Shown here one piece after another: positions 42,935 to 52,456 of a DNA stretch of 64,000 nucleotides. The position numbers were made by a program, and so were the translations under genes. This stretch comes from Desulfobacter sp. (GTDB lineage: Bacteria > Desulfobacterota > Desulfobacteria > Desulfobacterales > Desulfobacteraceae). The first letter of the stretch is position 1. The number at the start of each line of letters is the position of its first letter. The stretch is from contig CP054837.1 in the NCBI GenBank assembly GCA_028768525.1, positions 5,801,001 to 5,865,000 of the forward strand. Direction: 5' to 3'. Under the pieces are notes generated by a model that saw only the letters and a program-made list of their open reading frames with translations, searched no databases and was not told the DNA's origin.

Positions 42935-44920
42935 CTATAAGAGTTTGAGGTTCCAATTCCACAGCCCGGGCCGGTTTTTTATTTTGACACCCTTGGGGAT
43001 TCTTTCGTTCAAATTCACGAACATGGCGTATCCGGCCTGGGCCAGTTCTTCCTTTTTTGCGGAAAGGTCCAGCATCCAGGTCGGGTAGGTATAATAGGTG
43101 TTATTGGATTTGGAGGTCCAGGCCCCTTCGCCCTTGGGACTGAAAAAAGGTTTGCCCAGGTCAAGGGCAGGGGAAACAATCCGGGAGACGGCCAGGGGCC
43201 AGTTGGCCCGGACCACTATTCCCAAAGGAAGGGAGGCGGCCCGGGGCAGTTCAAGGAAATTTTCTTTATCCAGTTCCGGGCTGACAACGGCGCCGGCAAA
43301 GCCCAGTGATTTTAGGAATCCAATTGTTCTGGCGTTGGTGATATTGCAGAAGGGGCCGGCCCAGAGGTTCAGGCTGCCCGGATTTCTGAACATCTCAATC
43401 TGCCAGGGGGCGTTGAGGACAAAGTTCCTTGCGCCTTTCCTGACGGCTGCGGCCACATAGCGGCGGCAAAGTTCCTCTTCTTCGGGGAATAGCAGGGGAT
43501 CCAGCCAGAGCCAGGTCCGGCCGGCGGGCTTGATGCCGTACCCCCCGGCGGAGATCCACAGGCCCGTATCCCTGTACCCTTTGCCCGGACGGGTCCTGCC
43601 CCGGAATACTTCCATCTCAAAGGGGGGGCGTTTTTTCCGGGAGCGGCCCCCTGTGGGTTTGGCCGCAGGGCTGTACGGGGCGTTCTTTTTTTTATCCGTT
43701 ACCGGACGTACGCTGACCGGTTCAATGGCGGCAAGTTCTGTGTCAAGGTCCTTGATCACGGCGTCCAGTTCGCTGCCCCGCCGGTCGATCATAAATACAG
43801 GCGTCCCTTTCCTTATTCTGCCCTTTGCCTTTTTGGAGAGGAAGAATTTGCCTTTCTTGGGTACGGCACGGGTCACCCGCTGGATATCGTGGAAATTGTC
43901 ATCTTCGTAACCAATCCTCAGCAGGTCTCCGGTGAAAAGCTCCTCCCGACTGTTAATATATGGCTCTGCCGGATTTTTTACCCGGCCCAGAAAAAGACCG
44001 GATCCGGTTTCCGACCCGTGGTCCAGGGGATTCATCACCCGGTGGGAAAGCAGGTTGTAATGGCTGAATTCCCGGCCCATTGCATAATCCAGCCAGGAAA
44101 GGGCTTCTTTTTTTCGTTTGGGATCGTCCCTGAGAATGCGGTAGGCCTTTACCGTGTAATAAACATAGTGGGGACTTTTTTTGCGGCCCTCTATTTTCCA
44201 GGTGGTGACTTCCGGGATTTCACGCAGCACCTTGGCAAGGACATCGACGGAAAAATCCATACAGGAGAAATGGCGCTGCTTCTGGTTTTTTTGTTCGTAC
44301 ATCCGGCGGCAGGGCTGGACGCACCGCCCCCGCAGCGCGCTTTTTCCGCCGAACCAGGAGGACCAGTAACATCTGCCTGAAACCGAATAGCAAAGGGCGC
44401 CGTGGATAAATACTTCGAGATCCATACCCCCAGGAACAGCACTGGCCATGGCCCTGATTTCGTCGAGGTTGAATTCCCGGGGAAGCACCACCCGTGAGAA
44501 TCCGGCTTTGGCGGCCGCCCCAAGTCCCTCGGGGTGGGTGCAGTTGCCCAGGGTGGAAAGGTGGAATTCCCCTTCATAGCCTGCCTGCTGTGCCAGCCGG
44601 ACTACGGCCGGGTCCTGGATGATCAGGGCATCCACATCGGCAAAGTTAGCCAGTTTGGCCAGTATCCGTCTGGTTTTGTCAATTTCGGATTCCTTGATAA
44701 TGGAATTCATGGCGACATAAACCTTCACCCCTTTTGAATGGGCCAGCCGGGTGAGGCGGCCCAGTTCTTCAACGGAAAAATTGTCCGCCTCCATCCGGGC
44801 TGAGAATATTTTCAATCCGCAATAAACGGCATCTGCGCCTGCGGCAATGGCGGCCAGAAATGAGTTTTTGTCACCGGCCGGGGCCAGGATCATCGGGGTA
44901 AAATCTGTATGGGATATCAT
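42935..44920 (-). CDS. U32 family protein (RlhA/TrhP-like RNA hydroxylase)
   Basis: A 661-residue cytosolic protein of the peptidase U32 family. The N-terminal half is the TIM-barrel-like core: MILAPAGDKNSFLAAIAAGA, then EVFIHGALCYSVSGRCYWSS, whose Cys residues with CVQPCRR make the iron-sulfur ligands. The C-terminal half is an additional domain, giving a length near that of E. coli RlhA (about 650) rather than TrhP (about 450). RlhA hydroxylates a cytidine in 23S rRNA. The peptidase name is historical. The gene stands alone, convergent with the HExxH gene. Assignment to RlhA or another subfamily is uncertain. Confidence 0.8.
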   Translation of the reverse strand: MISHTDFTPMILAPAGDKNSFLAAIAAGADAVYCGLKIFSARMEADNFSVEELGRLTRLAHSKGVKVYVAMNSIIKESEIDKTRRILAKLANFADVDALIIQDPAVVRLAQQAGYEGEFHLSTLGNCTHPEGLGAAAKAGFSRVVLPREFNLDEIRAMASAVPGGMDLEVFIHGALCYSVSGRCYWSSWFGGKSALRGRCVQPCRRMYEQKNQKQRHFSCMDFSVDVLAKVLREIPEVTTWKIEGRKKSPHYVYYTVKAYRILRDDPKRKKEALSWLDYAMGREFSHYNLLSHRVMNPLDHGSETGSGLFLGRVKNPAEPYINSREELFTGDLLRIGYEDDNFHDIQRVTRAVPKKGKFFLSKKAKGRIRKGTPVFMIDRRGSELDAVIKDLDTELAAIEPVSVRPVTDKKKNAPYSPAAKPTGGRSRKKRPPFEMEVFRGRTRPGKGYRDTGLWISAGGYGIKPAGRTWLWLDPLLFPEEEELCRRYVAAAVRKGARNFVLNAPWQIEMFRNPGSLNLWAGPFCNITNARTIGFLKSLGFAGAVVSPELDKENFLELPRAASLPLGIVVRANWPLAVSRIVSPALDLGKPFFSPKGEGAWTSKSNNTYYTYPTWMLDLSAKKEELAQAGYAMFVNLNERIPKGVKIKNRPGLWNWNLKLL

Positions 44921-45101
44921 ATGTCTGCTTATGGGTTGGGATTAAATTATAGATCTCGCTTGCAAGTTTAGTGGGTATTATAATAATGATACCCGTAAAA
45001 GCAATAGCGGATAATGAAACCCTGTGTTCGACCGGGAATCCTTCAATCTCCCATTGCCGGATTCGGGTTCGGGCATAAGTTAGAAATTAATCAACCAACC
45101 A

Positions 45102-45437
45102 ATGGAAAAATCGATGTTTGTACAGAATGATAAACAAGGGTTTACGGAACCGGTGCCGGGTATCAGGATGAAGACCCTGGTCTACGGGGAAAACACACTG
45201 ATGACCCGGTTTGAACTGGCCCGGGGGGCAGAACTTCCGGTCCACTCCCATCCCCAGGAGCAGACCGGGTTTCTGGTTTCCGGCAGAATCATTCTCCATA
45301 TCGGCGACCGGACCTTTGAGGCGGGACCGGGGGACAGCTGGTGTATCGGCGGCGGTGTGGAACACCGGGCGCAGATTCTGGAAGACAGCGTCGCCCTGGA
45401 GGTGTTTTCACCGGTGAGGGAGGACTATCTGCCTTAG
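45102..45437 (+). CDS. small cupin-domain protein
   Basis: The 111-residue protein is a single cupin barrel: LPVHSHPQEQTGFLVSG carries the HxH..E metal ligands of motif 1, and GDSWCIGGGVEHRAQI the His of motif 2. Such proteins bind a divalent metal and serve as isomerases, dioxygenases or sensors. Nothing nearby fixes the substrate. It is convergent with the metal-binding membrane protein gene 16 bases on. No clear ribosome site is visible before the ATG, and a second ATG four codons later is possible. Confidence 0.75.
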   Translation: MEKSMFVQNDKQGFTEPVPGIRMKTLVYGENTLMTRFELARGAELPVHSHPQEQTGFLVSGRIILHIGDRTFEAGPGDSWCIGGGVEHRAQILEDSVALEVFSPVREDYLP

Positions 45438-45453
45438 AATCGGGGCTGAAAAT

Positions 45454-45879
45454 TTAAGGGTTGCAGACCTTGCAGGGTTTATACCCCTGGTCCAGGGCCG
45501 CTTCCCGGGTGGCGAATTCGGCTGTGCATTTTTTCCCCTGGGCAAACTTACAGTCAATGCTGTGGAATACCAGGGTTTCGGCATTACCTTTGAACTGCGG
45601 CGCGGCAGGCGGGGCAGCCCCGGGTGCATCCTTTTCAGGAGCGGTTCCGGATGGGGCTGTGGCATCGGACGTCATCGGGATGTCCGGATCGGGTTCGGGC
45701 ATTATATCTTTTTTGGCTTCCTGAACGTCGGTAAAACCCAGATAAAAGGCCAGTGCTCCGCCCAGTATCAGGAGAGCGGGCAGGGCACCTGCCATAACGC
45801 CCAAAAAAGAAAAGAAAAATTGAGATATACCTGCCACCCCGATGAGGGCAGCCAGACCGCCAATGATAATTTTTTTCAT
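45454..45879 (-). CDS. membrane protein with C-terminal Ada-like metal-binding motif
   Basis: The 141-residue protein has two N-terminal hydrophobic segments (about 4-23 and 26-48), a Pro/Ala/Asp-rich linker (about 58-95) and a compact C-terminal domain. That domain carries SIDCKFAQGKKCT and YKPCKVCNP: four cysteines arranged as in the Ada zinc-binding domain, which also begins with such a HxxxC element. It probably binds zinc at the membrane. Function unknown. Confidence 0.6.
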   Translation of the reverse strand: MKKIIIGGLAALIGVAGISQFFFSFLGVMAGALPALLILGGALAFYLGFTDVQEAKKDIMPEPDPDIPMTSDATAPSGTAPEKDAPGAAPPAAPQFKGNAETLVFHSIDCKFAQGKKCTAEFATREAALDQGYKPCKVCNP

Positions 45880-46051
45880 TTAATTACCCCTTTCTCGTGT
45901 GAAAATGTATAGAATCGGGCTGCAAACCGCGTATGTACTGACTCTTGTATGTAATTCAAGGGGGGCTTGTCAAGGCATGGGGGCGGTGAACCGCCATTTT
46001 TTAAAATAATCGTATAATTACAATGCATATATGGGGTTGACGGAATAGCAT

Positions 46052-46930
46052 ATGGGAATTTTTTTGGAGAAAGGAGACATGGTGGCCGTGGCCGCCCCTT
46101 CGGCCCGGTTTGACCGCGGCCTGTTTGATATAGGGATTCATTGCCTTGAATCCATGGGGTTCAAGGTGAAGGTCCCCGGGGGGATTTTCGGGCAACACCG
46201 GTATCTTGCCGGGGCCGACCGGGAACGGGCCGGGGTGGTGAATGATCTGTTTGCCGATCCAGAGGTCAAAGGGATCCTCTCGGTACGCGGGGGATTCGGT
46301 GCCATGCGGATACTAGAGTATCTGGACTGGGATATGATCCGCGCCAATCCGACACTGTTCGTCGGATTTTCCGATGCGTCTTCCCTGATTTCAGGCCTTG
46401 TGGACCGTGCCGGCTTGGCTGCAGTACACGGCCCCAATCTGGTTTCCCTTGCCAGGGCTGGACAGGAGACCCTGGACGGATTTTTCCGGGCGGTGACCGG
46501 CGGACTTTCTGCAATAGAATCCGGCACCGGAGAATGTCTGGTGCCGGGAAAGGCGGTCGGAAGGCTGGTGGGCGGTAATCTGGCCACCCTGGTGCATCTG
46601 GTGGGCACCCGGTTCCAGCCGGATTTCAGGGAGGGCATCCTTTTTATTGAAGATGTGGGGGAACCGGCATATAAAATAGACCGCATGCTGACCCAGATGG
46701 AGATGGCCGGGTGCTTTGACCGCCTGAAAGGCGTGGTGACAGGTTCATTTGAAGAATGTGCCAATCCCGAATATATCCCGGAGATCATATCTGAGATTTT
46801 CGGCGCCAAGGGGATTCCGGTCTGCATGGGATTGGCTGCAGGCCACGGCAGTATCAATCTGGCCATGCCCATGGGGCGTCCTGTTGGGCTGGATGCGGAC
46901 CGGGTCCGGATTTCCTGGGAGGATGTGTGA
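46052..46930 (+). CDS. LD-carboxypeptidase (peptidase S66)
   Basis: A 292-residue cytosolic S66 peptidase. Family features: VAVAAPSARFDRGLFDIG at the start, VRGGFGAMRILEYLDW, the nucleophile Ser107 in VGFSDASSL, and a C-terminal part with FIEDVGEPAYKIDRMLTQME and AAGHGSINLAMPMG (catalytic Glu and His). It trims the terminal D-Ala from muropeptide tetrapeptides during cell-wall recycling. The stop overlaps the following serine hydrolase start (TGATG), and rod-shape genes follow, so the context is peptidoglycan metabolism. Confidence 0.9.
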   Translation: MGIFLEKGDMVAVAAPSARFDRGLFDIGIHCLESMGFKVKVPGGIFGQHRYLAGADRERAGVVNDLFADPEVKGILSVRGGFGAMRILEYLDWDMIRANPTLFVGFSDASSLISGLVDRAGLAAVHGPNLVSLARAGQETLDGFFRAVTGGLSAIESGTGECLVPGKAVGRLVGGNLATLVHLVGTRFQPDFREGILFIEDVGEPAYKIDRMLTQMEMAGCFDRLKGVVTGSFEECANPEYIPEIISEIFGAKGIPVCMGLAAGHGSINLAMPMGRPVGLDADRVRISWEDV

Positions 46931-48042
46931 TGTCGGGGCAAACTGAATATCACCGGGTTCACCTGGCCATGGAAAAGGCCGTGGCGGAACAAATCTTTCC
47001 AGGGGCCGTGCTGGTGTGGGGGACGCCGGATAGGATCATGTTTCACGGTGCTTACGGGCAGGCGGATTTGACCACGGGAGAACCTGTTTCATTGGAGACC
47101 GTTTTTGACCTGGCCTCCCTGACCAAACCCCTGGCCACAACCCTGGCCGCAGCTGAGCTGATCAGGGAAAAGAAGATGGATACGGATACCGCTCTGGGGC
47201 AGATCCTGCCCGGGGCAGAGGGGACGGACAAGGCCGACATCACCATTGATATGTTGCTGCGCCACACCTCCGGCCTGCCTGCGCACCGGGCGTATTTTAA
47301 AATGCTGGGCCGGTCCTGCCCATGGCCTGTTGACGGGGCCAGGGCGGCCATAAGGCAAAGGGTTCTGGATGAGCCCTTGGATCATCTCCCAGGACGGCAA
47401 GAGGTATACAGCGATCTTGGGTTCATCCTGCTTGCATGGGCCCTTGAAACAATTTCAGGGATGCGCCTGGACCGCCTTGTGCGGGAAACGGTTTTTAATC
47501 CCCTGGGAATTGACGGCCTTTACTTCCCCGGGGGCGAGCCGGAGCGGGCAGGGGGCAGAGCCGTGGCGGCAACCTCCAGATGCCCCTGGAGGGGACGGTT
47601 GGTCAAAGGCGAGGTGGAAGATGAAAATGCCTGGGCCGCCGGAGGTGTGGAAGGCCATGCTGGGCTCTTTGGTGACGGGGAGTCTGTGTTCCGGCTTGGC
47701 AGCAGTGTGTTGTCGGCTGCCATGGGGCGCCCGGTGCGGGTGCCTGATGCTGAGGTGATCAAAATATTTTTCAAAAAACGGCCCTGCATGGGCCGGGTGG
47801 CCGGTTTTGATACGCCGGCCAAAGAAAATTCATCGGCGGGCCGTCATTTCTCAGACCGGGCCGTGGGGCACCTGGGATTCACCGGCACCTCAATCTGGAT
47901 GGACCCCGCGGACGGCCTGATGGTGGTGTTGCTGACCAACCGGGTGCACCCTTCAAGGGAGAATGTGAGAATCAGGCAATTCAGGCCCTTTATCCATGAT
48001 CTGATCCACCAGGCGGCAGCGAACCAAAAAGGAAGGAAATAA
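46930..48042 (+). CDS. serine hydrolase of the beta-lactamase/penicillin-binding-protein family
   Basis: A 370-residue class C-like serine hydrolase (beta-lactamase superfamily). Catalytic Ser63 and Lys66 lie in DLASLTKPL, the second motif is YSDLGF and the third region is HLGFTGTS, in place of KTG. There is no export signal, so it may be cytosolic or leave by another route. It is translationally coupled to LD-carboxypeptidase, suggesting a role in handling recycled muropeptides or D-amino-acid compounds. It could also be an esterase. Confidence 0.8.
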   Translation: MSGQTEYHRVHLAMEKAVAEQIFPGAVLVWGTPDRIMFHGAYGQADLTTGEPVSLETVFDLASLTKPLATTLAAAELIREKKMDTDTALGQILPGAEGTDKADITIDMLLRHTSGLPAHRAYFKMLGRSCPWPVDGARAAIRQRVLDEPLDHLPGRQEVYSDLGFILLAWALETISGMRLDRLVRETVFNPLGIDGLYFPGGEPERAGGRAVAATSRCPWRGRLVKGEVEDENAWAAGGVEGHAGLFGDGESVFRLGSSVLSAAMGRPVRVPDAEVIKIFFKKRPCMGRVAGFDTPAKENSSAGRHFSDRAVGHLGFTGTSIWMDPADGLMVVLLTNRVHPSRENVRIRQFRPFIHDLIHQAAANQKGRK

Positions 48043-48163
48043 ACGGCTGTGAAACACTTTTATTCTTGTAAAAAAACCATAAGTTTGTTAGCAAATATCT
48101 TTTAATAATGTTTTATCCAAATGATGTGGAATTTCAACCCAACTTTTGTGTGAAAGAGGACAA

Positions 48164-49210
48164 ATGAACTTTATAACTGATACTTTGCTCGGTGCCTTTT
48201 CCAATGATCTTGCCATTGACCTGGGGACGGCAAACACATTGGTTTACGTGAAAGGGAAGGGCATCGTACTGAGCGAGCCTTCTGTGGTGGCGGTAAGAAC
48301 GGATAAGCGGTCCAAGAACAAGGTGCTGGCCGTGGGGCTTGAGGCAAAACGGATGCTGGGGCGTACGCCGGGCAATATTGTAGCCATCCGCCCCATGCGG
48401 GACGGGGTTATTGCCGATTTTGCCGTCACAGAGGCCATGCTCAAGCATTTTATCCGGAAAGTTCATAATAATAGAAAAACTCTGGTACGGCCCAGAATTA
48501 TTATTGCCGTGCCTTCGGGCATCACCCAGGTGGAGAAGCGGGCGGTAAAGGAAAGTGCTGAGTCTGCCGGTGCCAGGGAGGTTTTCCTCATTGAAGAACC
48601 CATGGCGGCCGCCATAGGGGCGGGACTGCCCATTACCGAACCCACCTGCAACATGGTTGTGGATATCGGCGGCGGCACCACAGAAGTAGCTGTGATTTCC
48701 CTGGCCGGCGTGGTCTATACCCGGTCCCTGCGGGTGGCCGGAGACAAGATGGATTCCTCCATCAGCCAGCATATCAAACGCAAATATAATCTGCTCATCG
48801 GGGAGAGAACCGCCGAGATTATCAAGACCACCATCGGCAATGCTTATCCCGATACAGAGCACCTGGAGACCATTGAAGTCAAGGGCCGTGACCTGGTGTC
48901 CGGTATTCCCAAAATCCTGGCCATTGATTCCGAAGAGGTCCGGGTGGCTATCTCAGAGCAGATCGACGCCATTGTCGAAACTGTGCGCATCGCCCTGGAA
49001 CAGACCCCGCCGGAGCTGGCCGCCGATATCGTGGATTCCGGCATTGTGCTCACCGGGGGCGGGGCACTTTTGAAAAACCTGGATAAGCTGCTGCAGGAAA
49101 AAAGCGGCCTGCCCATCGTTGTAGCGGATGATCCCCTGTCCACAGTGGCACTGGGGTGCGGGAAATCCCTTGACAGCATTGAAATCCTTAAAGAAGTGGT
49201 CATCAGCTAA
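48164..49210 (+). CDS. mreB: MreB rod-shape actin homologue
   Basis: A 348-residue bacterial actin. The nucleotide-binding phosphate loops are IDLGTANTLVYVKGKGIVL near residue 16 and DIGGGTTEVAVISL near residue 167, and the adenosine segment is GIVLTGGGALLK. It forms membrane-bound filaments that guide the elongation machinery. The start at 48164 (MNFITDTLLG) has AGAGGA at the right distance. A frame extension upstream to 48146 is not needed. It is the first gene of mreB-mreC-mreD-mrdA-rodA, the standard order. Normal length. Confidence 0.97.
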   Translation: MNFITDTLLGAFSNDLAIDLGTANTLVYVKGKGIVLSEPSVVAVRTDKRSKNKVLAVGLEAKRMLGRTPGNIVAIRPMRDGVIADFAVTEAMLKHFIRKVHNNRKTLVRPRIIIAVPSGITQVEKRAVKESAESAGAREVFLIEEPMAAAIGAGLPITEPTCNMVVDIGGGTTEVAVISLAGVVYTRSLRVAGDKMDSSISQHIKRKYNLLIGERTAEIIKTTIGNAYPDTEHLETIEVKGRDLVSGIPKILAIDSEEVRVAISEQIDAIVETVRIALEQTPPELAADIVDSGIVLTGGGALLKNLDKLLQEKSGLPIVVADDPLSTVALGCGKSLDSIEILKEVVIS

Positions 49211-49215
49211 GATAG

Positions 49216-50028
49216 ATGTTTTCCAGGCGGGTGTTGATTATCATCGGTGTGGGGCTGTTTATTGCGGTGAATTTCACTGTTATCACCATGACCAGCCGCC
49301 AGTCCCTTCCGGTTAGCGGAGCAGAGCGTCTGGCCATTTCCCTGACCTCGCCCTTCCAGTATGTGGTGACCCGGGTTGTCGGATTCGGGGAGTCGGTGTG
49401 GACCACCTATTTCGCTGCGGTCCTGGCGGTCGAGGAAAACCACGAACTGCGAAGGGAACTGGCCCGGGCCATTGAAATCCAAAACAGGTATGAAGAACTT
49501 GAACTGGAAAATGCCCGGCTGAAGAAGTTTGTCAATTTCACCGGATCTGTACCGGCCACCTACGTAGCGGCACAGGTCATTGCCCGGGATCCCTCCCCGT
49601 GGTTCAAGACCATCATGATCGATAAGGGCAGCGCAGACGGCTTGGAAAAAGGGGCGCCGGTGCTGGTATCCGAAGGCATCGTGGGGCAGATCATCGAAGT
49701 CTCCACAGGTTTTTCAAGGGTGTTGCTTATTACTGACCGCAATTCAGCCGTGGATGCCCTGGTGCAGAATAGCAGGGTCCGGGGGATGGTCAAGGGCAAT
49801 AATGAAGATACCTGCTCCTTTGTATATGCCCTGCGCAAGGACGAGGTAAACCCCGGTGAAATGATCGTTTCCTCGGGGATGGACCAGGTTTTCCCCAAAG
49901 GCCTTAAAATCGGCCGGGTCCTTGATGTAAAAAAAGTCCACTCTCAGTTGTTCCAGGATATTATTATTGAGACCAGTGTGGATTTCGATAAACTTGAAGA
50001 AGTGCTTGTCTATAAAAATGGTCATTAA
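49216..50028 (+). CDS. mreC: MreC rod-shape-determining protein
   Basis: A 270-residue protein with one N-terminal membrane helix (about 4-23), a coiled coil (about 67-105) and the periplasmic MreC beta domains (about 110-265). The motif MIDKGSADGLEKGAPVLVSE is typical. MreC links MreB filaments to PBP2 in the periplasm. It begins 5 bases after mreB. Confidence 0.93.
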   Translation: MFSRRVLIIIGVGLFIAVNFTVITMTSRQSLPVSGAERLAISLTSPFQYVVTRVVGFGESVWTTYFAAVLAVEENHELRRELARAIEIQNRYEELELENARLKKFVNFTGSVPATYVAAQVIARDPSPWFKTIMIDKGSADGLEKGAPVLVSEGIVGQIIEVSTGFSRVLLITDRNSAVDALVQNSRVRGMVKGNNEDTCSFVYALRKDEVNPGEMIVSSGMDQVFPKGLKIGRVLDVKKVHSQLFQDIIIETSVDFDKLEEVLVYKNGH

Positions 50029-50046
50029 TTTTCTCACCCTGCGGGT

Positions 50047-50580
50047 ATGATGAATTTAACCTTTTTTTTTATTGCCGCCCTTACCCTGATTCTTTGCCAG
50101 ACCATTGTTCTACCGGGAACGGTTCTCTTTTCCCATGGCTTCGATATTCTGTTGATTGTGGTCCTGCATATGAGCCTTGCCTTTTCCCATTACGGGGTTG
50201 TGGTCGCCATTATTGTGCTGGGTACCGTCATGGACAGCATTTCAGGCGGGCCTTTTTTTATCCATATTTTTTCCTACCTCTGGGTGTACCTCATTGTTAA
50301 ATTGTTCCGGCAGTTTGTTTTTCATCGCAGCGCCCTGTTTATCATGGCGGTGAGTTTTGCGGCGGTGGGCATTCAGCAGGGACTTGTTCTTTTTTCGGTG
50401 TTTGTCTCCCATGGGCAGGCCGGGTGGCTGGGGGTTGATTACTCTCTGGTGCTTGAGCAGATGGTTTTGGGAAGTCTGTGCATCCCTGCGGGTGTCTGGC
50501 TGATGAATGTGATGCGGCAGAATTGGATCGTTCTCCTCCGGCAGTTAAGGCGTTCCTTGGCACGCAGATACAGGGAGTAA
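50047..50580 (+). CDS. mreD: MreD rod-shape-determining membrane protein
   Basis: A 177-residue protein of about five membrane helices with the size and place of MreD: after mreC and before the PBP2 gene. MSLAFSHYGVVVAIIVLGTV and the DSISGGPFF element are typical of the family, where sequence conservation is low. Start at 50047 or 50050 (two adjacent ATG). Confidence 0.85.
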   Translation: MMNLTFFFIAALTLILCQTIVLPGTVLFSHGFDILLIVVLHMSLAFSHYGVVVAIIVLGTVMDSISGGPFFIHIFSYLWVYLIVKLFRQFVFHRSALFIMAVSFAAVGIQQGLVLFSVFVSHGQAGWLGVDYSLVLEQMVLGSLCIPAGVWLMNVMRQNWIVLLRQLRRSLARRYRE

Positions 50581-50585
50581 ATAGT

Positions 50586-52454
50586 ATGGGCGACATTAAT
50601 AGAAACCCGGACCGGGACTGGCTCAAGCAGCGGCTTATGGGGGCCAGCCTCTGTATTGTCCTGGTTTTTTCCCTGTTGCTGCTCAGGCTGGTTTATCTTC
50701 AGATGATCAAGGGGGAAGAGTACCGGCGGCTTTCCCAAACTAATTGTGTCCGGCTCAAAAGCATTAAATCCTCACGGGGGCTGATTTATGACCGCAGCAA
50801 TACCCTGCTGGTGGACAACCGGCCGGCATTTGATCTGAGTATCGTGCTGGAGGATGCCAAACCGGTAAAGGAGACGGTGGCGCATTTGTCAGGACTCACC
50901 GGCGAACCCCAGGATGAGCTTATGGCGAGTATCAAAAAGGCCGGCCGGTCAGCTTTTTACAAGCCACTGGTCCTGAAACGGGATATCTCCCGGGATCTGC
51001 TGGCCATGGTGGAGTCCCATCAGTTTGATCTGCCCGGTGTCTATATTGATATCGAGCCCACCCGACATTATATATATGAAAAAACAGCGGCCCATCTGCT
51101 GGGTTATCTGGGGGAAATAAATCGAGAAGAGTTGCAGAGCGGGAAATATCCCAATGTTAAAACCGGGGATTCCATCGGCAGATACGGGGTGGAGAAAAGT
51201 TTCGAACCCTTTCTTCAGGGCAAGCGGGGCGGCCGGCAGGTGGAAGTGGATGTCAACGGCCGGGTGATCAAGGTGCTCAAGACCGTGGATCCCGTTCCCG
51301 GAAAAGATTTGTATCTTACCCTGGATTTAAAACTGCAACAGCGGGCCGAAGAATTGCTGGCCGGCAAGGACGGTGCGGTGGTCGTCCTGGATCCGTCCAA
51401 TGGAGATGTGCTGGTTATGGCCTCCACCCCCAGTTTTGACCAGAACGATTTTATCGGGGGAATTTCCAGCAAAAAATGGCGGGCCCTCATGGACGATCCG
51501 GGCAGGCCCATGAATAACAAGGCCATCCAGGCGGAATACCCCCCTGCCTCCACCTATAAAATTATAACGGCAATGGCTGGGCTTGAAGAGAAGGTCATTG
51601 ACCGGAGCAGTACATTTTTCTGCCCCGGGTTTTATAAGTTCGGAAATCGGCGTTACCACTGCTGGAACCGGCACGGACACGGGGAGCTTGATGTGGTGGG
51701 GGCCATAGAACGATCCTGTGATGTTTTTTTCTACAGAACCGGCGAAGAGCTCGGGGTGGATAAGCTGGCCCAGTACGCAAACGGGGCCGGACTGGGCCGG
51801 TTGACGGGTATCCGTCTGGCCCACGAGCGGGACGGACTGATCCCCACCGCGGCCTGGAAAAAGAAGCGGTTCAAGGAATCCTGGCAGGCCGGGGAAACCC
51901 TGTCCATCAGTATCGGACAGGGGTTTAACCTGGTGACGCCCCTGCAGATGGCCGTGTTCATCGCTGCCGTTGGAAACGGCGGGACCCTCTACCGGCCGCG
52001 TATCGTGAAGGCGGTCCGGGATTACCGGGGGAAAATGGTTAAAGAAATCGAGCCTGAAATAACAGGCGGCCTGCCGGTGTCTCCGGAGAATCTTGCCCTG
52101 GTGAGAAAGGGGATGTTGAAGGTGGTGCATGGAAGCAGGGGAACGGCCAGGCGTATCCGGCTCAAAGATATCACTATCGCCGGGAAGACCGGTACCGCCC
52201 AGGTGTTCAGCCGAAAGGCCGGAGAAAAATTCGATAATAAAAAGCTGGGCCGGACCCTCCAGGACCATGCCTGGTTTGTCTGCTATGCGCCGGCTGAAAA
52301 TCCGAAAGTTGCGGTTTCCGTCATGATTGAGCATGGAGAGCACGGGTCAAGTGCGGCTGCTCCTGTGGCCGGGGAGCTGATACGTTCTTACCTGGGAGCG
52401 CCTGATCCGGCCATGGCCATGCTGTCGGAGCACGGCAAAGACCAACAGGAGTAG
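50586..52454 (+). CDS. mrdA: penicillin-binding protein 2 (elongation transpeptidase)
   Basis: The 622-residue class B PBP has one membrane helix (about 17-38), a pedestal domain (about 55-220) and a transpeptidase domain (about 250-610). Active site: Ser322 and Lys325 in PASTYK, the SxN-type motif as SCD in ERSCDVFFYR, and KTG in AGKTGTAQ. It cross-links new peptidoglycan in the rod complex with RodA. The ATG at 50586 follows CAGGGAG, five bases after the mreD stop. An upstream in-frame extension into mreD is rejected. Confidence 0.96.
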   Translation: MGDINRNPDRDWLKQRLMGASLCIVLVFSLLLLRLVYLQMIKGEEYRRLSQTNCVRLKSIKSSRGLIYDRSNTLLVDNRPAFDLSIVLEDAKPVKETVAHLSGLTGEPQDELMASIKKAGRSAFYKPLVLKRDISRDLLAMVESHQFDLPGVYIDIEPTRHYIYEKTAAHLLGYLGEINREELQSGKYPNVKTGDSIGRYGVEKSFEPFLQGKRGGRQVEVDVNGRVIKVLKTVDPVPGKDLYLTLDLKLQQRAEELLAGKDGAVVVLDPSNGDVLVMASTPSFDQNDFIGGISSKKWRALMDDPGRPMNNKAIQAEYPPASTYKIITAMAGLEEKVIDRSSTFFCPGFYKFGNRRYHCWNRHGHGELDVVGAIERSCDVFFYRTGEELGVDKLAQYANGAGLGRLTGIRLAHERDGLIPTAAWKKKRFKESWQAGETLSISIGQGFNLVTPLQMAVFIAAVGNGGTLYRPRIVKAVRDYRGKMVKEIEPEITGGLPVSPENLALVRKGMLKVVHGSRGTARRIRLKDITIAGKTGTAQVFSRKAGEKFDNKKLGRTLQDHAWFVCYAPAENPKVAVSVMIEHGEHGSSAAAPVAGELIRSYLGAPDPAMAMLSEHGKDQQE

Positions 52455-52456
52455 CT

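Noticed and set aside
44973..44994. GGGTAT/ATACCC inverted repeat upstream of the cupin gene
   Set aside because: Only 6 bp with an AT-rich loop and no U-run. Not convincing as a terminator or operator.
46138..47046. 302-codon minus-strand frame opposite the LD-carboxypeptidase gene
   Set aside because: Low-complexity Pro/Ser/Arg composition and antisense to a complete S66 peptidase.
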